Made by a program: the position numbers and the translations under genes
The notes under the pieces: model-generated
Told to the model about the DNA's origin: nothing
Databases searched by the model: none
The model's input: the letters and a program-made list of their open reading frames with translations, nothing else
Part shown: one piece after another, positions 1-6,027 of the stretch
How positions within the stretch are numbered: the stretch's first letter is position 1
Layout of the letters: each line of letters starts with the position of its first letter
NCBI GenBank assembly: GCA_030838025.1
Contig: JAUTXM010000366.1
Coordinates: 1-14,184 of the forward strand
Direction of reading: 5' to 3'
Source: Acidimicrobiaceae bacterium
Lineage (GTDB): Bacteria; Actinomycetota; Acidimicrobiia; Acidimicrobiales; Palsa-688
DNA length: 14,184 nt

Positions 1-434
1 ACACACAGCTCGCCGCGCAGAACATCTCTTTTCCCGCCAAAGGCAGTGCCGCGTTGAACCCGGCCGAGTTTCCTGATCTGCAGCAGTACGCCGGCCAGAA
101 AGTCGATACCGGGCCCAAGGCCAAGGCTTACGCCGACGGGTTCATCCACCGCCACTTGATGACGTCCTCGGGTGGATTGACCTACTCGCAGTTGAGCACC
201 GCCTCCCAGGCGGACCCGACAAACGCCAAGTTGACGGCGCAGGTCGCCACCGCATTCAAGGGTGAAACGCTGCGCGGCCTCTTGACCTACGCCTGGGGCT
301 GGTCGGTTGTCAGCACGATCGCTCTGTATGCCGCCATCGGCGCCCTGATCGGGTTTCTCATCATGCTGCTCGTCACGATCGGCGACTTCATCGCTGACCC
401 CAGGATCGCCGCCCGGCACATCCGCCAGGCATAG
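1..434 (+). CDS. Small membrane-anchored protein, 5' end outside window
   Basis: The reading frame is open to the left edge, so the true start lies upstream. An internal TTG at 54 is only the first start-like codon. The visible 144 residues hold a polar segment with a N-I-S-F-P-A-K motif, then the Q-Y-A-G-Q and Y-A-D-G-F-I motifs. A Y-S-Q-L motif and a G-E-T-L-R-G-L-L motif precede one long hydrophobic helix (about residues 98-126) and a short basic tail R-I-A-A-R-H-I-R-Q-A. From memory, this pattern resembles a widespread actinobacterial family of about 200 residues with an N-terminal and a C-terminal membrane helix and an extracytoplasmic middle, often mislabelled as LigA-like. Its function is unknown. 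It reads in the same direction as the alcohol dehydrogenase that starts 40 bases further on, so the two may be co-transcribed. Coding status is fairly sure, family assignment less so. Confidence 0.75.
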   Translation, partial: TQLAAQNISFPAKGSAALNPAEFPDLQQYAGQKVDTGPKAKAYADGFIHRHLMTSSGGLTYSQLSTASQADPTNAKLTAQVATAFKGETLRGLLTYAWGWSVVSTIALYAAIGALIGFLIMLLVTIGDFIADPRIAARHIRQA

Positions 435-454
435 CTCGCCACATCAGTTCAAGC

Positions 455-468
455 GACAGGAGACAGGA
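455..468 (+). promoter_or_regulatory. Duplicated ribosome binding site of the alcohol dehydrogenase
   Basis: GACAGGA occurs twice in tandem (455-461 and 462-468), giving two AGGAG cores. The second lies 5 bases before the ATG at 475, the better spacing. It supports 475 as the start. Confidence 0.6.
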
Positions 469-474
469 GACATC

Positions 475-1512
475 ATGCACGCACTCGTCTACCACGGTCC
501 CGGCCAAAAAGCGTGGGAAGAAGTCCTCAACCCGGTCCTTCTCGACGACAGCGACGCCATTGTCCGCGTCGACGCCACCACCATTTGCGGGTCGGACCTG
601 CACATTTTGAAAGGCGACGTTCCCGAGGTAACCGACGGTCGCATCCTCGGCCACGAAGCAGTCGGCACCGTCGTCGAAATCGGCCCGTCGGTGAAGTCCA
701 TCCGGGTAGGAGACCGGGTCCTGGTCTCGTGCATCACGGCGTGTGGGGCGTGCCGGTTCTGCCGGCAGGGTCGTTACGGCCAATGCCTGGGCGGGGGCGG
801 CTGGATCCTCGGCCATCTGATTGACGGCACCCAGGCCGAATATGTGCGGGTCCCATTTGCCGACACCTCTACCTATCCGATACCGCCTGGTGTCGCCGAT
901 GAGGACATCTTGATGATGTCCGATATCTTGCCGACGGGCTACGAAGTCGGTGTCCTCAACGGTTGCGTCCAGCCAGGCGACGTCGTGGCGATCGTGGGGG
1001 CGGGACCGATCGGCCTTTCGGCCGTCATGGGCGCCCAGCTGTTCAGCCCCAGCCACATCGTGGCGATCGATCTGACCGATAGTCGCCTGGAGGCGGCCAA
1101 GCAGTTCGGTGCCGACATTACGGTCAACAATGGCCGCGAGGATCCCCTCGAGGTCATCAAGGGATTGACCGGTGGCCTGGGAGCCGACGTCGCGATCGAA
1201 GCGGTCGGCGTCCCGAGCACATTCGAGTTGGCGGCCACCCTGATTCGCCCCGGCGGCCACGTGGCCAACATTGGTGTGCACGGCCAACCAGCAACGCTGC
1301 ACCTCGAACAACTCTGGAGCCGAGACGTCACGATAACCACTGGACTGGTGGACACCTATTCGACACCGACATTGCTGCGCCTCATCGGCCACCAACTCCA
1401 CGTCGGGCGTCTCGTGACCCATCAGTTCGCAATGGATGACTTCCTTGCGGCCTACGACACGTTCGCTCGCGCGGCCGACACAGGAGCCCTCAAGGTCGTC
1501 ATAACGCCATGA
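475..1512 (+). CDS. Zinc-dependent alcohol dehydrogenase (medium-chain family)
   Basis: 345 residues, the usual length for the tetrameric bacterial secondary-alcohol type. The enzyme should oxidise an alcohol (probably secondary) or reduce the ketone or aldehyde, in the cytoplasm. Catalytic zinc ligands are visible as C38 (T-T-I-C-G-S-D), H60 and E61 (G-H-E) and D150, the set known from Thermoanaerobacter-type secondary alcohol dehydrogenases. Structural zinc cysteines are C90, C93, C96 and C104. The Rossmann motif G-A-G-P-I-G sits at 175-180. The acidic D199 at the end of the next strand suggests NAD(H) rather than NADP(H) (inference). ATG 475 follows a good AGGAG. The next gene begins 84 bases downstream on the same strand, so a short operon is possible. 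The substrate cannot be read from the sequence. Confidence 0.93.
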   Translation: MHALVYHGPGQKAWEEVLNPVLLDDSDAIVRVDATTICGSDLHILKGDVPEVTDGRILGHEAVGTVVEIGPSVKSIRVGDRVLVSCITACGACRFCRQGRYGQCLGGGGWILGHLIDGTQAEYVRVPFADTSTYPIPPGVADEDILMMSDILPTGYEVGVLNGCVQPGDVVAIVGAGPIGLSAVMGAQLFSPSHIVAIDLTDSRLEAAKQFGADITVNNGREDPLEVIKGLTGGLGADVAIEAVGVPSTFELAATLIRPGGHVANIGVHGQPATLHLEQLWSRDVTITTGLVDTYSTPTLLRLIGHQLHVGRLVTHQFAMDDFLAAYDTFARAADTGALKVVITP

Positions 1513-1596
1513 CAACCACCCTCGGGAGTGAAATCGAACATCTGTCCAACGAGCCGTCCGACGCGCCTCGCTAGACCTGGGGAAAAGGAGGCCGTC

Positions 1597-2028
1597 GTGC
1601 AGTACGAGCGCTCTCGCAACGATTTGGCTTCTGGCCCGACTCCCGACCCTGCCGGATCCCGGGTCGGGCTGGTAACCAGAGACACGCCTGGTCGCCAGGT
1701 GCTCACGCGACTCCGGTGTCTGGCGCTTTTGGCGCCAGGCGGCCGGGGCCGAGTGGCCGCCACCATGCGGGCGGTCCCGGTGATCATCCCGGTGACATTT
1801 GTGATCTTCGGCGAAGACGTCGTTTTCGGCCCCGGTCCGGGCGACAACCTGGCTCGTGCCATCGCCGACTCGGTGGTCGCCTTCGAGGCCGATCATCTGG
1901 CGTCCGACGGGCACGCTGAGTGGGGCGTGCACGTGACCGGCGTGGCGAGGATGTTCCGTGGCGGTGATGACGCTCACTGTTTTCGTCTTTCCTCGGAGAT
2001 CATCACCGGTTGGTCGGCCGTCGTCTGA
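1597..2028 (+). CDS. PPOX-class flavin-binding-fold protein (pyridoxamine 5'-phosphate oxidase-related)
   Basis: 143 residues from GTG 1597, chosen because AAGGAGG lies at 1585-1591, 5 bases upstream. An in-frame ATG at 1528 has no such site. The core L-A-P-G-G-R-G-R-V-A-A-T (about 45-56), the strand P-V-I-I-P-V-T-F (61-68), V-V-F-G-P-G-P-G-D-N-L-A (75-86), V-A-F-E-A-D-H (94-100) and W-G-V-H-V-T-G-V-A (109-117) follow the split-barrel PPOX-like family in order. These proteins usually bind FMN or F420. Family members commonly show F-R-T-G-x-G-x-K-L at the cofactor phosphate loop, whereas here it is F-G-P-G-P-G-D-N-L, so cofactor binding may be weak or different (inference). The C-terminal part is compact. 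The gene ends 11 bases from the convergent histidine kinase gene. The specific reaction is unknown. Confidence 0.82.
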   Translation: MQYERSRNDLASGPTPDPAGSRVGLVTRDTPGRQVLTRLRCLALLAPGGRGRVAATMRAVPVIIPVTFVIFGEDVVFGPGPGDNLARAIADSVVAFEADHLASDGHAEWGVHVTGVARMFRGGDDAHCFRLSSEIITGWSAVV

Positions 2029-2039
2029 CCGCTCGGGGG

Positions 2040-3191
2040 TCAGGGACCGTCGGCCCGAAGCGGCACCCACCAGCGCACCGTCGTGCCGTTCCCGTCGGCA
2101 CCTTCGCCCACCTCGAGGGTTCCGCCGAGCGTCTCGGCCCGGTGGCGCAGGCTGGCGAGGCCCTTTCCCCCCGGCCGCCGGCCCGGGCCCGCCCCGATGC
2201 CGTCGTCGGTGACCTTGGCGACCAGGTCGTCGCTCGTCACTGAGACGTCGACCAGCACACGCGACGCTCCAGCGTGGCGAACCACATTGGCCAGAGCTTC
2301 GCGCAGTACCGCCAGCAGGTGGATACCGACGATGTCGCTGACGCGGTGATCGATCAGGCCTTCGAATCGCACGCGAGGCTCGAAGCCGAGGTTCGGCGCC
2401 GCCTCGGTCGCCAGCGCCAGGATCTCGTCGCGCAAGGTCCGCCCGCCTACTCGGGGGCCCTGCAGGGCGAAGATCGTGGAGCGGATCTGGCGGATCGTCT
2501 CGTCGAGTTCGTCGACGGCTTCTTGGACACGCGCCGCGGCAGCCGGGTTATCGATTTTCCCGACGCTGCTCTGCAATCCGAGCCCAGTGGCAAAGAGACG
2601 TTGAATGACCGTGTCGTGGAGGTCCGCGGCGATGCGCTCCCGGTCCTCGACGAGCCTTAGTTCCTGCACCCGGGCCAGCAAGCGGCTGTTCTCGATCGCG
2701 ACGCCCGCGGCTCCGGCCAAGGCCACCGCCAGGATCTCGTCCTCATTGGAGAACTCACCGGCGCCGTGCTTGTCGGTCAGGTAGAGGTTCCCGAACACTT
2801 GGTCCCGCAACCGGATCGGAACTCCGAGGAACGATCGCATTGGTGGATGATGCTCGGGGAAGCCGAAGCTGTCGGGATGGGCACCGAGGTCGGCGAGGCG
2901 CAGCGGTTCGGGCTCCAAGATGAGCAACCCCAAGATGCCGTGACCCTCGGGGAGGTGCCCGATGGCCGCGATCTGCTCCGCGGTCATCCCGACGTTGACG
3001 AACTCCGCCAGCCCGACGCCGGCGGCATCCAGAACACCGAGGGCCCCGTAGCTGGCGTCGATCAAGGTGACGGCGGACTCCACGATGTGGCGCAGCAGCG
3101 CCGGAAGTGACAGATCGGCGCTGATCGCCAGGACGGCGGCCACGAGCGCCCGGAGCCGGTCAGGATCCTCGACGCCGCGCAGTGGGCTCAT
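2040..3191 (-). CDS. devS: DevS/DosS-like sensor histidine kinase with one GAF domain
   Basis: 383 residues from ATG 3191. An earlier in-frame ATG (3236) lies inside the response regulator gene. Order: short N-terminal helix, one GAF domain (about 27-168), a helical linker, HisKA_3 dimerisation helices with the phospho-accepting H192 in A-D-L-H-D-T-V-I-Q-R-L-F, and a HATPase_c domain with N-box N302 (R-E-A-L-A-N-V-V-R-H), D-D-G-I-G at 329-333 and G-G-K-G-L at 341-345. There are no membrane segments, so it is cytosolic. The GAF shows the DevS/DosT signature A-H-P-D-S-F-G-F-P-E-H-H-P-P-M-R. H115 falls where Mycobacterium tuberculosis DosS has heme ligand H149 (alignment from memory). Known DosS/DosT carry two GAF domains and are about 575 residues; this one lacks the second. 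It starts 4 bases after the response regulator stop, clearly one operon. Kinase identity is sure; heme binding is a prediction. Confidence 0.93.
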   Translation of the reverse strand: MSPLRGVEDPDRLRALVAAVLAISADLSLPALLRHIVESAVTLIDASYGALGVLDAAGVGLAEFVNVGMTAEQIAAIGHLPEGHGILGLLILEPEPLRLADLGAHPDSFGFPEHHPPMRSFLGVPIRLRDQVFGNLYLTDKHGAGEFSNEDEILAVALAGAAGVAIENSRLLARVQELRLVEDRERIAADLHDTVIQRLFATGLGLQSSVGKIDNPAAAARVQEAVDELDETIRQIRSTIFALQGPRVGGRTLRDEILALATEAAPNLGFEPRVRFEGLIDHRVSDIVGIHLLAVLREALANVVRHAGASRVLVDVSVTSDDLVAKVTDDGIGAGPGRRPGGKGLASLRHRAETLGGTLEVGEGADGNGTTVRWWVPLRADGP

Positions 3192-3195
3192 GTGC

Positions 3196-3852
3196 TCATG
3201 GGCTGGATCGCCGGCGTTCGGCGAGCGTAGCGGCATAGGCGGCTGCCTCGGTCCGGCGTTCCATCCCAAGTTTTGCCAGCAGGTGACTGACGTAGTTCTT
3301 CACCGTTTTCTCGGCCAGGAACATGTCTTCGCCGATCTGGCGGTTGGTCATGCCCTCGGTGATGAGGTCGAGAATTCGGCGCTCTTGGGGGCTCAGGACC
3401 GAGAGGGGATCGGCCACAGGGGCACGGAGTCGCTCCAGCACCCGGGCCGTGACCGCCGGGTCGAGGAGACTCTCGCCCGCGGCGACGCGACGGATGGCGT
3501 TGACCAGCTCCGAACCCCGGATCTGCTTCAGGACGTAACCCGCCGCCCCCGCCATGATCGAAGAGAAGAGGGCATCGTCGTCGGCGTAGCTCGTCAACAT
3601 CACACAGGCGACCTCGGGATGCGACGAGCGGACTTCCCGGCATACCTCTATCCCGGTCATCCCGGAGGGATCGCCACCGAGGCGAACATCGAGGACGGCG
3701 ACGTCAGGCTTGACGGCCGGGATCCGCTGGAGGGCTTCCTCGCCCGTCCCTGCCTCGCCCACGATGACGATGTCCTCTTCGGCCGACACCAGTTCGCGCA
3801 CGCCCCGTCGCACCAATTCGTGGTCGTCGAGGAGGAAGACACGTGTGACCAT
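3196..3852 (-). CDS. devR: DevR/DosR-like NarL-family response regulator
   Basis: 218 residues from ATG 3852. The frame runs further upstream, but receiver homology begins here with M-V-T-R-V-F-L-L-D-D-H-E. Receiver domain: acidic D9-D10, phospho-acceptor D55 (V-A-V-L-D-V-R-L), T87 and K109 (G-Y-V-L-K). The LuxR-type helix-turn-helix covers about 152-210 with L-S-P-Q-E-R-R-I-L and the segment M-F-L-A-E-K-T-V-K-N-Y-V-S followed by L-L-A-K-L-G-M-E-R-R-T, nearly identical to the DNA-recognition region of M. tuberculosis DevR as I recall it. It should activate genes after phosphorylation by the adjacent kinase, which in known relatives happens under hypoxia, nitric oxide or carbon monoxide. No clear copy of the mycobacterial Dos box was seen in this window. 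It is the first gene of the devRS pair, 70 bases after the SRPBCC gene stop. Confidence 0.93.
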   Translation of the reverse strand: MVTRVFLLDDHELVRRGVRELVSAEEDIVIVGEAGTGEEALQRIPAVKPDVAVLDVRLGGDPSGMTGIEVCREVRSSHPEVACVMLTSYADDDALFSSIMAGAAGYVLKQIRGSELVNAIRRVAAGESLLDPAVTARVLERLRAPVADPLSVLSPQERRILDLITEGMTNRQIGEDMFLAEKTVKNYVSHLLAKLGMERRTEAAAYAATLAERRRSSP

Positions 3853-3870
3853 TCCCCCATGGTGCCAATC

Positions 3871-3885
3871 CCGATCGTAGATCGG
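3871..3885 (-). promoter_or_regulatory. Palindrome just upstream of devR
   Basis: CCGATC-GTA-GATCGG, perfect 6-base arms with a 3-base spacer, centred about 26 bases before the devR ATG. On the coding strand it overlaps TACGAT (3874-3879), a possible -10 box. It could be an operator for devR regulation (inference). It does not match the mycobacterial Dos box. Confidence 0.35.
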
Positions 3886-3922
3886 CCACACGGCCGCCCG
3901 AGCCGTGCCCGGGCGCCCGTGG

Positions 3923-4405
3923 TCAGCCGGCCAGCAGTTCGTCGAGGCGCTCGTAGCCCTCGATGACGCCGTCTTCCATGCCGCTGGCGATGAAGGCGTC
4001 TCGGCCCTCGAACGAGTCGACCAACGAGGTTGCCGTAAGGCGGGTGCGACCATCGCCGAGATCCTCGAGTAGCAGCCGCTCCAGCGCCACGCCGTCGGGG
4101 AACCCCTCGAAGGTAAAGGTCTGGACGATCAGTTCCGATGGGCGCACCTCGTGGAAGCAACCATGGAAACCGAACTCATTGCCGTCGCTGGCCATCACGT
4201 AGCGGTAGGAGCCGCCGGTCCGGCAGTCGAAGTAGTCGACCTGCATCTCGTGACGGCGGGGGCCGAGCCATTGCGCGACCAGCTCCGGGTCGGTGTGGGC
4301 CCGGAAGACCTTCTCGGGCGGGGCGTCGAAGTCCCGGATGATCCGAACGAGCGGGACATCGGGGTCGGCGGTGATTTGGGTTTCGTGGGCCTTGGTGGTC
4401 GTCAT
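3923..4405 (-). CDS. SRPBCC-domain protein, AHSA1/ATPase-activator-like
   Basis: 160 residues from ATG 4405, supported by AGGAGC at 4412-4417. The ATGA at 4402-4405 overlaps the stop of the upstream ArsR gene, so translation is probably coupled. Typical features: V-R-I-I-R-D-F-D-A-P-P-E-K-V-F-R-A-H-T-D-P-E (20-41), W-L-G-P-R (46-50), G-G-S-Y-R-Y-V-M (64-71), F-H-G-C-F-H-E-V (80-87) and a C-terminal helix G-V-I-E-G-Y-E-R-L-D-E-L-L. The fold has a hydrophobic ligand-binding cavity. Proteins of this branch very often sit behind a small ArsR repressor, as here, but their ligand and job are mostly unknown. Activator of Hsp90 is the name-giving homologue and should not be taken as the function. It is probably expressed under control of the ArsR protein. 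Confidence 0.92.
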   Translation of the reverse strand: MTTTKAHETQITADPDVPLVRIIRDFDAPPEKVFRAHTDPELVAQWLGPRRHEMQVDYFDCRTGGSYRYVMASDGNEFGFHGCFHEVRPSELIVQTFTFEGFPDGVALERLLLEDLGDGRTRLTATSLVDSFEGRDAFIASGMEDGVIEGYERLDELLAG

Positions 4406-4821
4406 CTGAGTGCTCCTGTCTCGGGTGCGGGTGTCTCGGGTGCGGGTGTCTCGGGTGTGGGTGTCTCGGGTGGCTCGGCTCGGGGGCTGGGTTCGCGCTC
4501 GTCCGGCATGGACCGCAGCAGGTCGTCGAGGCGGCGGTAACGCTCCTCGGCCTGGCGCTGGTAACGCTCGATCCATTTGGTCATGAGATCGAAGACCTTG
4601 GCTTCGAGGTGCACCGGTCGGCGTTGGGCCTCGCGGGTCCGGCTCACGAGGCCGGCGTCCTCGAGCACCCTGAGATGCTTGGAGACGGCTTGGACGGTCA
4701 CGTCATAGGGTTCGGCGAGCTCGTTCACGGTGGCGTCGCCAACGGCCAGCCGGGCCACCATGTCGCGCCGGGTGGGGTCGGCCAGCGCCGAGAAAACCCG
4801 GGAGAGCGGATCAGCCGCCAC
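4402..4821 (-). CDS. ArsR/SdpR-type winged-helix repressor
   Basis: 139 residues from GTG 4821, chosen because AGGAGG lies 6 bases upstream. Earlier in-frame ATGs at 4902, 4869 and 4845 fall in the promoter and operators. The winged helix-turn-helix covers about residues 4-90: V-F-S-A-L-A-D-P-T-R-R-D-M-V-A-R-L, then N-E-L-A, recognition helix V-T-V-Q-A-V-S-K-H-L-R-V-L-E-D-A-G-L, and wing V-S-R-T-R-E-A-Q-R-R-P-V-H-L. There is no cysteine and no metal-site pattern, so a metal-sensing role is unlikely. It resembles SdpR-like autorepressors paired with SRPBCC proteins. The C-terminal tail (about 115-136) is a P-E-T-P-A repeat made by a 15-base tandem DNA repeat, unusual for the family and probably disordered. 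Two palindromes upstream suggest autorepression. The effector is unknown. Confidence 0.92.
   Translation of the reverse strand: MAADPLSRVFSALADPTRRDMVARLAVGDATVNELAEPYDVTVQAVSKHLRVLEDAGLVSRTREAQRRPVHLEAKVFDLMTKWIERYQRQAEERYRRLDDLLRSMPDEREPSPRAEPPETPTPETPAPETPAPETGALR
4418..4470 (-). repeat. 15-base tandem repeat in the arsR 3' end
   Basis: Unit GTCTCGGGTGCGGGT on the + strand: 4418-4432 and 4433-4447 are identical, 4448-4462 has one change, 4463-4470 is partial. It encodes the P-E-T-P-A tail of the ArsR protein. Being a multiple of three, it can gain or lose copies without a frameshift. It ends one base before the ribosome binding site of the SRPBCC gene. Confidence 0.9.
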
Positions 4822-4837
4822 CGTCAACCTCCTGTCC

Positions 4838-4853
4838 TCAACCATTCGGTTGA
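4838..4853 (-). promoter_or_regulatory. arsR operator 2
   Basis: TCAACCATTCGGTTGA: TCAACC and GGTTGA arms with a 4-base spacer. It covers the region where transcription from the predicted promoter should begin. Same arms and spacer length as the copy at 4883-4898, 45 bases away. Confidence 0.7.
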
Positions 4854-4857
4854 ACAC

Positions 4858-4886
4858 AACGTACGACATCGCGACGCCGTTGTCAA
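4858..4886 (-). promoter_or_regulatory. Predicted promoter of arsR-SRPBCC
   Basis: On the minus strand, TTGACA (4886-4881) is a perfect -35 hexamer, followed by exactly 17 bases and TACGTT (4863-4858) as a weak -10. Transcription would start near 4851, leaving a leader of about 30 bases with AGGAGG before GTG 4821. The two palindromes flank and overlap it. Confidence 0.6.
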
Positions 4887-4898
4887 CCAAACGGTTGA
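4883..4898 (-). promoter_or_regulatory. arsR operator 1
   Basis: TCAACCAAACGGTTGA: same arms and spacing as the copy at 4838-4853. It overlaps the -35 hexamer and lies 9 bases after the aldo/keto reductase stop codon. Binding here would block RNA polymerase (inference). Confidence 0.7.
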
Positions 4899-4907
4899 AC
4901 AAGGGTG

Positions 4908-5933
4908 TTACAGCAGCGTTCGGCTCCGCTGTTCGACGCCGGGCCCGCCGTAGGGATAGTCGGCGGCCGAGGGATCACTTACCCGATCCAGCTCGGCTGA
5001 CTCCTCGGCGTCGAGCTGTACCTCGATTGCGCCGAGGTTGTCCTTGAGTTGGTCCAGCGTCCGTGCTCCCAGAATCACCGAGGTGACCACGGGCCGGGCC
5101 GCCAGCCAGGCGATCGCCACCTGGGCCATCGAGCACCCTCGGCGCGATGCGATCGCCTGCACGCAGTCGATGACCGCCCACGTCCGCTCCACCCTTTGCC
5201 TGCGGTCGTACGCTTCGACACCTCGGTCCGGATGCTCGCCCAGCCGGGTGGCGCCCGACGGGCGCTCGTCGCGCCGGTACTTACCCGTGAGCCAGCCGCC
5301 CCCGAGGGGACTCCACGGCAAAACACCCAAACCGGTGGATTCACAGGCGGGCACGATCTCCCACTCGACCTCTCGGACCAGCAGGTTGTACTGAGGCTGC
5401 AAGGTGACCGGCGCCGCCAGCCCTGACCGACGGCACTCATCCACTGCCTTTTGGATCTGCCAGCCGGTGAAGTTCGAGAAGCCGACGTAGCGCACCTTCC
5501 CGGCGCGCACGGCGTCGTCATAGAAGCGCAACGTCTCGTCGATCGGGGTGAGCGGATCCCAGGCGTGGGCCTGATACAGATCGACGACGTCGCTCTGCAG
5601 CCGGGCGAGTGACGCATCGAGCGCCTTGGAGAGATGGCGGCGCGACAGGCCGGCCCCGTTGGGCTCGGGGGACATCGAAAAGCGGCCCTTGGTGGCCAAC
5701 ACCACGCGGTCGCGGACGGAAGCGGGAACCTTGGCCAGCCATCGTCCGATGATCTCCTCCGACGCTCCCGCCCCATACACGTCGGCGGTATCGATCAGGG
5801 TTCCGCCGTCATCGACGAAACGATCGAGTTGGGCGTGGGCAGCCCCTTCGTCGGTCTCGGTCCCGAAGGTCATGGTGCCAAGCGCCAACGACGAGACGGC
5901 GCATCCACTGCTGCCAAGCATCCGATAGTCCAT
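4908..5933 (-). CDS. Aldo/keto reductase
   Basis: 341 residues from ATG 5933. A GTG two codons earlier (5939) is an alternative; neither has a clear ribosome binding site, and family members usually begin M-x-Y-R-x-L-G as here. A cytosolic NADPH-dependent (beta/alpha)8-barrel enzyme that reduces aldehydes or ketones. Numbering from 5939, the catalytic tetrad is D50 (L-I-D-T-A-D-V-Y-G), Y55, K84 (A-T-K-G-R) and H125 (Q-A-H). Other family marks are L-A-L-G-T-M-T-F-G near the N-terminus, V-G-F-S-N-F-T-G-W, W-S-P-L-G-G-G-W-L-T-G-K-Y and the cofactor segment S-V-I-L-G-A-R-T-L-D-Q-L-K-D-N-L. It belongs to the YakC/Tas-like branch related to potassium-channel beta subunits. Substrate unknown. It lies between the protease terminator and the arsR promoter on the same strand. 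Confidence 0.94.
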   Translation of the reverse strand: MDYRMLGSSGCAVSSLALGTMTFGTETDEGAAHAQLDRFVDDGGTLIDTADVYGAGASEEIIGRWLAKVPASVRDRVVLATKGRFSMSPEPNGAGLSRRHLSKALDASLARLQSDVVDLYQAHAWDPLTPIDETLRFYDDAVRAGKVRYVGFSNFTGWQIQKAVDECRRSGLAAPVTLQPQYNLLVREVEWEIVPACESTGLGVLPWSPLGGGWLTGKYRRDERPSGATRLGEHPDRGVEAYDRRQRVERTWAVIDCVQAIASRRGCSMAQVAIAWLAARPVVTSVILGARTLDQLKDNLGAIEVQLDAEESAELDRVSDPSAADYPYGGPGVEQRSRTLL

Positions 5934-5992
5934 GTGCACGATTCTGGGCGTTCTGGAGCCAGCACGTCGCGTTTTTCACCACAGAGATTGCC

Positions 5993-6018
5993 CCGGCGGC
6001 GGTTCGACCCGCCGCCGG
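5993..6018 (-). terminator. Strong hairpin after the S53 peptidase gene
   Basis: CCGGCGGCGG and CCGCCGCCGG form a perfect 10-pair, all-GC stem with a 6-base loop (6003-6008), starting 9 bases after the peptidase stop. No U-tract follows on the minus strand, as is common for actinobacterial terminators. It probably separates the peptidase from the aldo/keto reductase. Confidence 0.7.
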
Positions 6019-6027
6019 AGCGATCGG

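Noticed and set aside
388..2070. Long minus-strand open frame of 560 codons opposite the alcohol dehydrogenase
   Set aside because: Antisense to a gene with clear motifs; the translation is rich in Arg, Asp, Gly and His with no recognisable domain. A GC-bias artefact.
3067..3966. 299-codon plus-strand open frame opposite devRS
   Set aside because: Antisense shadow of the response regulator and kinase genes.
1..5939. Mycobacterial-type Dos box (GGGAC...GTCCC) near devRS and the oxidoreductases
   Set aside because: No convincing match in the intergenic regions read by eye. GGGACCGTCGGCCC near 2043 is inside the kinase gene and does not fit the pattern.
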